Made by a program: the position numbers and the translations under genes. The notes beneath the pieces are model-generated. The model was not told the origin of the DNA. It saw only the letters and a program-made list of their open reading frames with translations, and ran no database searches. Shown one piece after another: positions 24,687 to 33,390 of a stretch of 64,000 nt of DNA. This stretch comes from Candidatus Flexicrinis affinis. Its GTDB lineage: Bacteria > Chloroflexota > Anaerolineae > Aggregatilineales > Phototrophicaceae. Each line of letters opens with the position of its first letter. Within the stretch, counting starts at the first letter, position 1. Location of the stretch: positions 1-64,000 of the forward strand of contig JADJWE010000002.1 in NCBI GenBank assembly GCA_016716525.1. Reading direction: 5' to 3'.

Positions 24687-25354
24687 CCGATCAGTATGCC
24701 TCGCAAGAAGTAGACGGGTTGGCCGATGAACATACCCAGAATATCGATCGGAGTCATGAACCCCAATAGCAGTAGGATGATGAACGCAAACTGCGAGTTC
24801 TGAGCGTTGCGCTCCCACCAGATCGCCTCGCGCGCAGGCAGCAAGGCGAGCACGACAAACCAGCCATCCAATGGGAAGAACGGCATGAAGTTAAACACGA
24901 ACAGCAGCAGGTTCCACAGCACGATCTGGTCGAGAATCGTTTGTAGATAGAACCCGATGCCGGGATACTGGACGTCAAATAGGGCGACGATAATGCGGAA
25001 GATGATTGCCGCAACGACCGCCACCATTAGATTCGAGATCGGGCCGGCGGCAACGGCGGCGAGATAGCCGTAGCGCGAATTGCGCATGCGGTGCGCGGCG
25101 ATCGGCGCCGTGCCAAGGATGCCGAAGCCGATAATGACGAACATCAGGAAGCCCGGCCAGTAGATGTGGGCCATCGGGTTGAGTGTCAACTTGCCCAACC
25201 GGCGCGGGTTGGGATCGCCCATCAGATCGCCCACGTAATTGTGCGCGAATTCGTGAACCGTCATGCCGATCAATAGCGCGAGCAATAGCCCCACAACAAG
25301 CGTTACGATCACGTCGCCGGGCAAGCTGCTGATATTGCTCAGGAAGAAAAGCAC
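24683..25354 (-). CDS. Site-2 protease family (M50) membrane metalloprotease
   Basis: A 223-aa polytopic protein. HEFAH (residues about 34-38, HExxH zinc ligands) lies in the first helices, and FNFMPFFPLDG (NxxPxxPLDG) supplies the third ligand in a later helix. This is the compact M50B form without PDZ or CBS domains. It is predicted to cut substrates within the membrane; none is known. The start is a GTG. It diverges from DUF951, with about 80 bp between the starts. Confidence 0.92.
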   Translation of the reverse strand: MLFFLSNISSLPGDVIVTLVVGLLLALLIGMTVHEFAHNYVGDLMGDPNPRRLGKLTLNPMAHIYWPGFLMFVIIGFGILGTAPIAAHRMRNSRYGYLAAVAAGPISNLMVAVVAAIIFRIIVALFDVQYPGIGFYLQTILDQIVLWNLLLFVFNFMPFFPLDGWFVVLALLPAREAIWWERNAQNSQFAFIILLLLGFMTPIDILGMFIGQPVYFLRGILIG

Positions 25355-25437
25355 GTGAGGTATCCCTGTTCAGAACGATCCGTGTTCAGTATAAACGTGA
25401 TACAGGGTGCGGTGGAGACCGCATTAGGCAAACGCTT

Positions 25438-25635
25438 ATGTTTGACCTCAAGCTCAACGATGCGGTGATCATGCGCAAGGCGCATCCGTGCGGCAGCGAT
25501 CGCTGGATCGTGGTGCGCGTCGGCGCAGATATCGGCCTGCGCTGCGCCGGATGCGGGCGCACCATACAGATTCCCCACAGTCAGTTCAATAAGCAGGTGA
25601 AGCGCGTCCTCCCCCACAACGAACGGAGTTCGTGA
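25438..25635 (+). CDS. DUF951 protein
   Basis: A 65-aa protein that fits DUF951. It has KLNDAVIMRKAHPCGSDRW, then RVGADIGLRCAGCGRTIQIP, then the positively charged end. Conserved Cys residues (HPCG and CAGCG) suggest a small zinc-binding protein; no function is established. Its TGA shares one base with the ATG of the next gene, so they are co-translated. Confidence 0.92.
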   Translation: MFDLKLNDAVIMRKAHPCGSDRWIVVRVGADIGLRCAGCGRTIQIPHSQFNKQVKRVLPHNERSS

Positions 25636-26807
25636 TGCCCAAGCGCATCGTCTTCCTTATGTCGGACACGGGCGGCGGGCATCGCGCCGCTGCCGAGGCC
25701 ATCCGCGACGCGATCCTCGAACGCCAAGGGCCAGACAGCATTCGCGCCGAGCTGGTCGACGTCTACAAGCGCATGAGCTTCCCGGCCAACAAGATGCCTG
25801 AGTTCTATCCATGGATCGTCAACAACAGCTCGTTCGCGTGGTCGGTCGCGTACAAGCTCGGCGATTCGCCCAAGCGCGCCCGCCTAGCGAGCCGCTTCAC
25901 GTACCAATTCAACCGCGCGAACCTGCGCGCAATCGTGCGCGAGTATCCGGCCGATGCGGTGTGCTGCGTCCACAGCGTCGTGGGTCAGCCCGCATTCAGC
26001 GCCTACAACTCGTTCCCGACGCGCCCGCCGTGGGTGACAGTCGTCACCGATCTGGTGACCACGCCTTACTTCTGGTACGACCGGCGGGTCGACCTTTGCC
26101 TCGTCCCGACCGAGGAGGCGCGCCAGCGCGGCCTACAATGCGGGCTCAAACCGCAGAAGATCCGGGTAACCGGCCTGCCGGTTCATCCGAATTTCACCCG
26201 CCGGCTGACCGACAAGCCGACCGCACGCGCAGCGCTGGGGCTGCCAAATGGCCGGACGATCGTTATGTTGGTGGCCGGCGGCGACGGCATGGGCCCACTC
26301 CTTGAGACGGTGGTCGCCCTGCTCGACAAGCGTCTCCCAAACGTGCATTACGTCGTAGTGTGCGGGCGCAACAAGGCGCTCAAGGAGAAGATCGACGCCG
26401 CCGTGGAGCAGTGGGGTGCGACCAACGTGTCCACATACGGATTCGTCACCAACATGCCGCAGTTCATGGCCGCGTCAGACATCCTCGTGACCAAAGCCGG
26501 TCCGTCAACCATCACGGAAGCGGCGATCGCCGGTCTGCCGCTGATCCTGAGTGGCGCAATCCCGGGTCAGGAGGACGGCAACGTCCGGCTGGTGGTCGAC
26601 AACGACGCCGGGGCGTTTGCGCCCGGTCCAGCCAAAGTGGCCGAGATGGTTGAAGCCTGGATTGCCGGAGGTTCCGCCGCACTCGCTAAGCGCGCCGAGA
26701 GCGTTCGGCGCATCGCACATCCGGACGCGGTATGGGAGATCGCCGACGAGGTCTGGGCCGCAGCCAACCGGCCCCGAGTGCCGTCGGTCGCCCGCGCACG
26801 ACCGTGA
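25635..26807 (+). CDS. Glycosyltransferase of the MGDG synthase/MurG type (GT28-like)
   Basis: A 390-aa GT-B enzyme. SDTGGGHRAAAEAI near the N-terminus is the signature of the monogalactosyldiacylglycerol synthase N-terminal domain. The C-terminal domain has KAGPSTITEAAIAGLPLIL, the UDP-sugar binding region shared with MurG. It likely glycosylates diacylglycerol or another lipid on the inner membrane face. The ATG at 25635 has GGAG 8 bp upstream. It is followed by the TPR, ftsQ and ftsA genes on the same strand. Confidence 0.88.
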   Translation: MPKRIVFLMSDTGGGHRAAAEAIRDAILERQGPDSIRAELVDVYKRMSFPANKMPEFYPWIVNNSSFAWSVAYKLGDSPKRARLASRFTYQFNRANLRAIVREYPADAVCCVHSVVGQPAFSAYNSFPTRPPWVTVVTDLVTTPYFWYDRRVDLCLVPTEEARQRGLQCGLKPQKIRVTGLPVHPNFTRRLTDKPTARAALGLPNGRTIVMLVAGGDGMGPLLETVVALLDKRLPNVHYVVVCGRNKALKEKIDAAVEQWGATNVSTYGFVTNMPQFMAASDILVTKAGPSTITEAAIAGLPLILSGAIPGQEDGNVRLVVDNDAGAFAPGPAKVAEMVEAWIAGGSAALAKRAESVRRIAHPDAVWEIADEVWAAANRPRVPSVARARP

Positions 26808-26846
26808 TATGTTACACTGCTCGCAGTAACCACAACTGGATCGCCC

Positions 26847-28952
26847 ATGAATCTCGTCGAGCGCATCGCCAAGTGGGTCGGGGTTGACGTCTCGTCGGTT
26901 AACCGGCCCGAAGTCGTCGAATTCAAGACGGTGATGGAAGCCGCGCGTGCCGCAAAGCGAGCCGAGCGTTTTGACGAGGCTTTGGCCTTCTTCGAGAAGG
27001 CTGCGCACAGTGCAGAGCAGCTCCGCGATACGCAGGGCATGAGCGTGATCCGCCTCCACCGTGCCGACATCTACATACGTCTCGGCGATTTGGCCGAAGC
27101 GCAATCCCTGGTCAATCTCGTGGGCAACACGCTCGAACCCACGGTTGCGAGCGCGCCCCGGGCGTACGCGCGGGTCGCTCAAGGGGTAATCAACCTCGCC
27201 CGTGGCGATGACGAAGGTGCGCGGGCAGCCTTCGAGGAGGCACAGTCGATCGCGCAGAAGGCGCGCTCGCCGGGCGCCGAGGGCCGGGCTATGGGCTACC
27301 TCGGCAGCATGTACCTGAGCGAGGGAAATGCTAGCTATGCGGCCCATCTCCTGCGCGAAGCCCTGCCCCGGCTCAATGCCAGCGGCGACCTCGAGCTGAG
27401 CGCCTACTTCATCACCGACCTCGCCCGTGCGCTCATCACGTCGGGAGACATTCAGGAAGCCGATCAACTGCTGTCGCGCGGGCTGCGCCTTGCCGAGCAA
27501 ATCGAGTCGCGCCGCGACCTGCGCAGGCTGCACATGCTGCTCGGCCAGCGGGCGCTCGACCTCGGGCGCTATGCCGACAGCTACAATCATTACGAAAAGG
27601 CGCTGCAATATATCGACGAAGGCGCGCCCGATCAAGCGCTTGCGCTTAGGAACGTGGCGACCGCCTGCCTGTATTTGGAGAAACTCGAGGATGCCCGCGT
27701 CTACGCCGAGCGCGCGTGCGCGGCAAATCCGGAGGATCTAGCGGCTCGCGGCACGCTTGGGATCATCCTGCAGGCGTCCGGGCAGTCCGCGGAAGCCGTC
27801 GCACACCTCGAGGCGGCGGCGGTCGAAGGCGCCTCCGAGGATATCTCCCGCGCACTTGCTTCTGCGTACGCGGACTCCGGTCAATTCGACCGGGCCGTAC
27901 AAATGCTCGAGGACGCGGCCAAGCATGCCGACGACGCCGACCTTCCCGTGGAGCAGGCGCGTACACTGCGCGATCTCGGGCATCTCTATGTGCGTGCGGG
28001 CCACTTAGCCGACGCCATCAAGACTTGGGCGCAGGCGGTCGCGCTGTATGAGGACAACAGTCATCACGCGCAGGCTGCGCGCTTGTTGTGCGACATCGGA
28101 GGCGCGCGCGTCCAGCTCGGGCATACGTCGCGCGCCTACCGCGACTACGAGCAGGCGCTCATGCTGCTCAGCAGCGCCGACGACCCGGCAACCCGTGGAG
28201 TCGTCCTCAGCAACGCGGCGACCATGTATGTCGACCGTGGTGACCTCGAGACGGCCGAAGCGTTCTTCTCCGAGGCGATCAAGATCGCGCAGCAGACCGG
28301 CGATACACGCGCCGAGGCGACCCGCCGCGGCAATCTCGGCTGGTTTCTGCTGCAGACTGGCCGCTACGAACGTGCAAAGAACGCAATCAATTATGCACTT
28401 GAGCTGAGTGAACGACTCAAGATGGATCTGGCCGTCGCCGTTCAGACCAGCAATCTCGCGCAGGCCGCGGCTGCGATGGGTGACAACGAAGCCGCCGATC
28501 AGCTGCACCGCACAGGACTGGAGCGCGGAGCGGCGGTCGACTCACCGCGGTGGATGTCGGTGCTGCACGGCCAATACGCCGCCTTTCTGGTCGCCATGGA
28601 CCGCGGCGACGAGGCGGTCGAGCACGCGCGAATCGCCAAGCAGCTAGCAGCGGACAGCGGCGACCTCGATGCGCAGCAGCGCGCGGCCATCGAGGTGGCG
28701 CGCGCTGAAGGACTAAGCGATCCGGTCGCGGCGCGCGCAAAACTGGCGCCTGCCGTCGCACACATGCGAACCAGTGCCCAAAAGCGCGTGCTGGCCGATG
28801 CTCTGGCCGTCTCGAGCGAACTGTCCGGCAGTGTGGGCGAAATGGCTCAGGCGCAGGCCGAATGGGACGAGGCGGTCAAGCTGTATCATTTGGTCGGGCA
28901 CCCCGCCCGCGAACACAGCCCGCACTGGCTTGCAGATCAGTCGACGGGGTAG
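26847..28952 (+). CDS. Tetratricopeptide-repeat protein (about 700 aa)
   Basis: The protein is almost entirely TPR units, such as AKRAERFDEALAFFEKAAH, GRYADSYNHYEKALQYIDEG and TGRYERAKNAINYALELSER, spaced about 34-40 residues apart from residue 30 to 670. There is no signal peptide or membrane helix, so it is probably cytoplasmic and a protein-binding scaffold. A TACACT sits about 30 bp upstream. It ends 9 bp before ftsQ, which suggests co-expression with division proteins; a direct role in division is not shown. Confidence 0.88.
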   Translation: MNLVERIAKWVGVDVSSVNRPEVVEFKTVMEAARAAKRAERFDEALAFFEKAAHSAEQLRDTQGMSVIRLHRADIYIRLGDLAEAQSLVNLVGNTLEPTVASAPRAYARVAQGVINLARGDDEGARAAFEEAQSIAQKARSPGAEGRAMGYLGSMYLSEGNASYAAHLLREALPRLNASGDLELSAYFITDLARALITSGDIQEADQLLSRGLRLAEQIESRRDLRRLHMLLGQRALDLGRYADSYNHYEKALQYIDEGAPDQALALRNVATACLYLEKLEDARVYAERACAANPEDLAARGTLGIILQASGQSAEAVAHLEAAAVEGASEDISRALASAYADSGQFDRAVQMLEDAAKHADDADLPVEQARTLRDLGHLYVRAGHLADAIKTWAQAVALYEDNSHHAQAARLLCDIGGARVQLGHTSRAYRDYEQALMLLSSADDPATRGVVLSNAATMYVDRGDLETAEAFFSEAIKIAQQTGDTRAEATRRGNLGWFLLQTGRYERAKNAINYALELSERLKMDLAVAVQTSNLAQAAAAMGDNEAADQLHRTGLERGAAVDSPRWMSVLHGQYAAFLVAMDRGDEAVEHARIAKQLAADSGDLDAQQRAAIEVARAEGLSDPVAARAKLAPAVAHMRTSAQKRVLADALAVSSELSGSVGEMAQAQAEWDEAVKLYHLVGHPAREHSPHWLADQSTG

Positions 28953-28961
28953 ACTGACGGT

Positions 28962-29771
28962 ATGACCGCTTCCCGCCAACGCTCCAGCCGCCGTATGCGC
29001 AGCGAACGCAACGCCGTGGTCGTCCGCCAAAGCGACTCCGGCCCATTGTCAGGCGTCCAACACGGCGTCCGCCTCAACGCAATCAACTGGCGCTACGTCA
29101 GCGGCTTGATGATCGTGACGCTCATCCTGTTGATGCTGGTCATGCTGCGATCCGACGTGTTTATCGTGCGTGGCATTTCGGTCAGTGGTACGACCTATCT
29201 CGACACCCGGGAAATCTTTCGCTACACCGGGATCGCCGAGCAGCACGTCTTGCAGGTCGACCCGGCACGGATCCAGGCAACGCTGCTCGAAATCCCGACC
29301 ATCGCCGACGCCGTAGTCACGCTGACATGGCCGCCCGACATGATTCGCATCCGCATCACGGAGCGCGAACCGGTGCTGGTGTGGAATCAGAACGGCGTTG
29401 AGGCATGGGTCGATATCCATGGGCGGGTGCTCACCGCGCCGCCGGAAGACCGCCCCGACCTGCTGCGTGTCAATACGCGCGGCATCGAAGAACCGATCAG
29501 CATTAACGACAGCATCCCGCAGGATGTCGTCGACGGCGCGCGCCAGCTCAAGGACTTGGTGCCCACCGAGCGCAGGCTGCGCTACGACCCGTTCCTCGGG
29601 CTGGGCTTCCGCGATGACCGCGGCTGGGAAGCGTGGTTCGGCTCCGGCCTCGACATGCCGGTCAAGATTCTCGTCTACAACCAGCTTGTCGACACGCTGC
29701 TGGCTCGCGGCATCACGCCCAGTGTGGTGAACGTCGCCAATCCCGATCGGCCGTACTGCTCTGGATGCTAG
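28962..29771 (+). CDS. ftsQ: Cell division protein FtsQ/DivIB
   Basis: A 269-aa bitopic protein. The basic cytoplasmic N-terminus is about 45 residues, the single transmembrane segment lies near 47-65, and a POTRA domain follows (VFIVRGISVSGTTYLDTREI and onward), with the FtsQ domain after it (VWNQNGVEAWVDIHGRVL). It links FtsL/FtsB-type proteins to the septal synthase. It lies directly upstream of ftsA, as in classical dcw clusters. Confidence 0.93.
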   Translation: MTASRQRSSRRMRSERNAVVVRQSDSGPLSGVQHGVRLNAINWRYVSGLMIVTLILLMLVMLRSDVFIVRGISVSGTTYLDTREIFRYTGIAEQHVLQVDPARIQATLLEIPTIADAVVTLTWPPDMIRIRITEREPVLVWNQNGVEAWVDIHGRVLTAPPEDRPDLLRVNTRGIEEPISINDSIPQDVVDGARQLKDLVPTERRLRYDPFLGLGFRDDRGWEAWFGSGLDMPVKILVYNQLVDTLLARGITPSVVNVANPDRPYCSGC

Positions 29772-29788
29772 CGCGCAGATGTATGCGA

Positions 29789-29794
29789 TATAAT
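29789..29794 (+). promoter_or_regulatory. Possible -10 (TATAAT) ahead of ftsA
   Basis: A perfect TATAAT stands 113 bp before the ftsA ATG in the 135-bp ftsQ-ftsA gap. The matching -35 position is poor. The gap also includes a GC-rich dyad around CCTGCCGGGCAGG (29820-29832). Confidence 0.35.
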
Positions 29795-29906
29795 GCGAAT
29801 GACATCGACATGCCTTGCCCTGCCGGGCAGGCGCTATTTGCGATGTTCGTAACCAGCGACCGAACACGCCCGGCATACCGGGTTTATCAGCACTGATCGC
29901 GCATTT

Positions 29907-31148
29907 ATGGACAATCTTGTCATCGGAATCGACGTCGGTACGCACAAAGTCTGTACTGTCGTCGCACAGGTCAGGCCGGATTCGGTGTTTGTGATCGGCG
30001 CGGGCGTCGAAGGTACGCGCGGCATGAAGGCCGGCCTCGTCACCGACCTTGAGGCGCTCACCAAGTCGATTTCTGGCTCGGTGTATAAGGCAGAACAGAC
30101 CTCGGGCTACGTGATCAAGCGCGCGTTCGTCAGTATCAGCGGCGCACACGTCCACAGCGACAACAGCCGCGGCGCGGTCGGCATCAGCGGCCCGCGCGGG
30201 GTCACCCCTGACGACGTCGAGCGCGCCATGGAGAACGCACGCGCCATCGCAATACCGCACAGCCGCGAGATTCTACACGTCGTCCCGCGTCACTATGTGC
30301 TTGACGGGCAGTCGCGCGTGCGCCAACCGGTTGGCATGTTCGGCTTCAGGCTCGAAGTCGAGGCGAACATCGTCACAGCGGCGACACCGAGCGTCAACAA
30401 CATCGAACAGGCCGTGGAAGGCGCCGGCGTTCTGGTCGACCGGTTCATCGTTAGCCCACTGGCATCGGGCGATGCAGTGCTCACCGACGAGGAACGCGAG
30501 GCAGGCGTGGTGCTGATCGACCTCGGCGCCGGAACGACCGACCTTGCCATCTTCATTGAGGGCGCGGTGTGGCACACGGCCGTCGTCGGTATCGCAGGGG
30601 ACCTGATCTCGAGCGACATCAGCCATTGGCTTCAGGTCTCGACCGAGCTGGCCGAACTGGTCAAACTGCAGCGCGGCCACTGCGTGCCGAAACGTGTGAG
30701 CGAGCTTGAGACGTTCCTCGTCGAGCCGTTTGGCGAGGGATTGCCGATCGAGACGAAGCGGCGCGAATTAGCCGAGGTTATCGAGGCGCGCACCGAGGAA
30801 ATCTTCGAGAAGTGCCGCGACGAGATCAAGCGCAGTGGCTATGACGGCCTGCTGCGCGCGGGCGCGGTGCTTACCGGAGGAACGTCGCAGCTACCCGGCA
30901 TCGAGGAGCTGGCCAAGCAGATGCTCGGCATCCCGATTCGACTGGCGCGGCCCGAGCGCTTGACCGGCCTCGGCGACATGCTCAAAGCGCCAGCCTACTC
31001 GACAAGTATCGGCTTACTGCGGCTGGGCCTCCAGCTTGACGCCGTGCAGGCTGCCGCGACGTCGGCGCCTACGCCAGCACCCAATGGCAAGTGGGGCGAA
31101 CGGGTGCGCGGGCTGCTCAAGCGCCTGCTGCCGGACGCGGAAGAATAG
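29907..31148 (+). CDS. ftsA: Cell division protein FtsA
   Basis: A 413-aa actin-like ATPase that tethers FtsZ to the membrane. The phosphate-1 motif IGIDVGTHKVC is at residues 6-16, the SHS2/1C domain spans about 85-170, phosphate-2 reads LIDLGAGTTDLA, and the adenosine motif reads AVLTGGTSQLPGI. The C-terminal end GERVRGLLKRLLPDAEE fits the amphipathic membrane-targeting helix. FtsZ does not follow directly; a DinB-like gene lies between. Confidence 0.96.
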   Translation: MDNLVIGIDVGTHKVCTVVAQVRPDSVFVIGAGVEGTRGMKAGLVTDLEALTKSISGSVYKAEQTSGYVIKRAFVSISGAHVHSDNSRGAVGISGPRGVTPDDVERAMENARAIAIPHSREILHVVPRHYVLDGQSRVRQPVGMFGFRLEVEANIVTAATPSVNNIEQAVEGAGVLVDRFIVSPLASGDAVLTDEEREAGVVLIDLGAGTTDLAIFIEGAVWHTAVVGIAGDLISSDISHWLQVSTELAELVKLQRGHCVPKRVSELETFLVEPFGEGLPIETKRRELAEVIEARTEEIFEKCRDEIKRSGYDGLLRAGAVLTGGTSQLPGIEELAKQMLGIPIRLARPERLTGLGDMLKAPAYSTSIGLLRLGLQLDAVQAAATSAPTPAPNGKWGERVRGLLKRLLPDAEE

Positions 31149-31225
31149 CCTCGCCCTCCGCATCCATGGGCTCGTCGAAGACACAAGCAAGAGTCTGGTT
31201 CTCGTCCCGGTAGCGGAGGATAGGC

Positions 31226-31723
31226 ATGAATTCGGCACACTTCAGGAAACTGGCACGATATACCCGCTGGGCAGATACCGAGATCATGCGCTGCGCCAGC
31301 CACCTCACCGACGAACAGCTCGATCACGATTTCGGATATTCCGTCGGCCCGGTACGCGCCCAAATCTATCACCTCGCCGGCGTCGAATACTGGTGGTTCC
31401 ACTTCCTGGCGACCGGCGAACTCGACTTCTTTGGCGAGGAAGCACCGCCTTCGATTCCGCGGCTTGGCGAGCTCGTGGCGCAAGCCCATGGGGCAATTAC
31501 GGCGTTTACGGAGTCCCTGACCGACGCAGACCTGACGCGAGAGGTTAAGCCAGAGTTCTGGAAGCCCGACTCGAAGCCCTTCGCGGTGTGGGAAGCGATG
31601 ATGCAGGTGTTCAACCACAGTACGGATCACCGCGCACAGGCGCTGTTCATGCTTCACCGCCTCGGCGCACCTACATTCATGCAGGACTACCTGTTCATGG
31701 ACCATCCCGAGCTGACGGATTGA
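31226..31723 (+). CDS. DinB-family protein
   Basis: A 165-aa four-helix-bundle protein of the DinB/YfiT superfamily. The expected metal-site His residues are visible in AQIYHLAGVEYWW and again in QVFNHSTDHRAQALFML near the end, the HxxxH pattern. Members are metal-dependent thiol transferases or uncharacterised damage-induced proteins. It is unusual to find one between ftsA and ftsZ. The ATG has GGATAGGC-type purines upstream. Confidence 0.87.
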   Translation: MNSAHFRKLARYTRWADTEIMRCASHLTDEQLDHDFGYSVGPVRAQIYHLAGVEYWWFHFLATGELDFFGEEAPPSIPRLGELVAQAHGAITAFTESLTDADLTREVKPEFWKPDSKPFAVWEAMMQVFNHSTDHRAQALFMLHRLGAPTFMQDYLFMDHPELTD

Positions 31724-32067
31724 TGCGTGCCACGCGCCAAATGGCTGTGAATGGGCTGTAGGTACCAAGTCCGACAGCCCACAGCTTATCTTGCAGAATG
31801 GACGCTATGCGTCTCGAATGTGGGATAAGTACTAGTACCTGTGTGCCTGTCTCAGTTACAAGTTTGTGATTGATCGCGCCGCAACGAGAAAAATTGAGGT
31901 TCGAATCACTTGCCGAAGTGGTGGATTCGATCTACTATAGGCAAATGATCTGCCACACAACGTATGGGTTTATGTGGGTAAACCAGCAACCCGGCGGTGC
32001 AATGGCAGTTGGCGCAGAACGTTTGCATCACCACCCACAAACCTGAATTACCCGAAGGGGGCGGGAC
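31724..32067 (+). promoter_or_regulatory. ftsZ upstream region with a candidate promoter
   Basis: These 344 bp hold no credible gene. A promoter candidate is TTGCCG (31910-31915), a 17-bp spacer and TACTAT (31933-31938). A weak hairpin (GGTTTA at 31967-31972 with TAAACC at 31979-31984) lies in the leader. AAGGGGGCGG precedes the ftsZ start. The region is less GC-rich than the genes around it, as expected for a regulatory gap. Confidence 0.45.
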
Positions 32068-33303
32068 ATGATGGATTACTCCGATACGATGCGTGAGGGG
32101 TTCGCCCAAATTAAGGTTGTCGGCATCGGCGGCGGCGGTGGTAACGCTGTCAACCGAATGATTTTGGAAGGCCTTGCCGGCGTAGAGTTTATTACGATCA
32201 ATACCGACAACCAGGCGTTGAATAACAGCAAGGCGAATACTCGCGTTCGGATTGGCGACAAGACCACCCGCGGACTGGGTGCAGGCGGCATGCCGGAAAT
32301 TGGGCAGAAAGCCGCCGAAGAGAGCCAGGAAGAGCTTTACGAGGTCTTGCGCGGTGCCGACATGGTGTTCATTGCCGCTGGTATGGGCGGCGGCACCGGT
32401 ACCGGCGCGGCCCCGGTCGTCGCCGGGATCGCCAAAGAGCTTGGAGCGCTGACCATCGGCGTCGTCACCCGCCCGTTCACCTTCGAGGGCAAGCGCCGCA
32501 CCGACTTTGCCGAACAGGGCATTGAATCGCTCAAGGGCAAGGTCGACACGCTGATCGTCATCCCGAACGACCGTCTGCTCAGCATCGCCCACAAGAACGC
32601 GACGCTCCAGCAGGCGTTCAGCCTCGCCGACGACGTGCTGCGGCAGGGCATTCAGGGCATTTCCGAACTGATCACTGTCCCATCGCTGATCAACCTCGAC
32701 TTCGCCGATGTCCGTACGATCATGAGCGAAGGCGGCGCAGCGTTGATGGCTGTCGGCCACGGCGCGGGCGACGATCGCGCCATGAATGCGGCGCGGCAAG
32801 CGATCCACAACGGCCTACTCGACGTCACGATCGACGGCGCACGCGGCATCCTGTTCAACATCACCGGCGGCCCGAGCCTTAGCCTGACCGAGGTCAACGA
32901 AGCCGCGGCAATCGTCCGCGAGAGCGCACACCCGGATGTCCACCTCATCTTCGGCGCCCGAATCGACGAGAACTTGGGCGACGAGGTGCGGATCACGGTT
33001 ATCGCGACCGGCTTCGAGCAGGCGCGTTCGACCCGCCGTGCTGGAGACGCCGCTTCCACCAGCTTCCAGCCGTCGCGCCAGCAGCCCGCGGCCAACTACG
33101 CGCCACCGCAGCAGAATTATCAGGCCCCGCGGCCGCAGCAGTCGGTCCCGGTTCAGCCACAGGCCCCGCGCCAGCAGACTCCGGCCCCCTCCCCGGCGCC
33201 GCAGCCCCCGCAGCGTCCGCTTCAGCCGTTGGACAGCTCGCGCGATCCCGAAAGCACCGAGATTCCGGCGTTCTTGCGCCGCAAGCGCAACAACAACGAC
33301 TAA
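32068..33303 (+). CDS. ftsZ: Cell division protein FtsZ
   Basis: A 411-aa tubulin-like GTPase that forms the division ring. The signature GGGTGTG is at 107-113, the early GGGGGNAVNRM is at 21-31, and the T7 region NLDFADVRTIM completes the active site of the neighbouring subunit. After about residue 320 comes a Pro/Gln-rich disordered linker of about 70 residues, ending in STEIPAFLRRKR, the conserved C-terminal peptide that binds FtsA and other partners. Two consecutive ATGs are possible starts. A strong terminator follows. Confidence 0.98.
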   Translation: MMDYSDTMREGFAQIKVVGIGGGGGNAVNRMILEGLAGVEFITINTDNQALNNSKANTRVRIGDKTTRGLGAGGMPEIGQKAAEESQEELYEVLRGADMVFIAAGMGGGTGTGAAPVVAGIAKELGALTIGVVTRPFTFEGKRRTDFAEQGIESLKGKVDTLIVIPNDRLLSIAHKNATLQQAFSLADDVLRQGIQGISELITVPSLINLDFADVRTIMSEGGAALMAVGHGAGDDRAMNAARQAIHNGLLDVTIDGARGILFNITGGPSLSLTEVNEAAAIVRESAHPDVHLIFGARIDENLGDEVRITVIATGFEQARSTRRAGDAASTSFQPSRQQPAANYAPPQQNYQAPRPQQSVPVQPQAPRQQTPAPSPAPQPPQRPLQPLDSSRDPESTEIPAFLRRKRNNND

Positions 33304-33326
33304 TCGACCGGCTTGTTCGAGACATC

Positions 33327-33365
33327 AAGCGGGGCGCATCGAACACGATTTGATGCGCCCCGCTT
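33327..33365 (+). terminator. Terminator after ftsZ
   Basis: A perfect 14-bp GC-rich stem (33327-33340 with 33352-33365) has an 11-base loop. The T run is short. It lies 24 bp after the ftsZ stop. Confidence 0.7.
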
Positions 33366-33390
33366 CAGTCACCGCACTGGAGGGTAACCC

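Noticed and set aside
29772..29906. Possible small gene in the ftsQ-ftsA gap
   Set aside because: Open frames there are short, lack ribosome sites and overlap the -10-like element.
31724..32067. tRNA or small RNA upstream of ftsZ
   Set aside because: No cloverleaf or known RNA core could be drawn; only a weak 6-bp hairpin and a promoter-like pair are visible.
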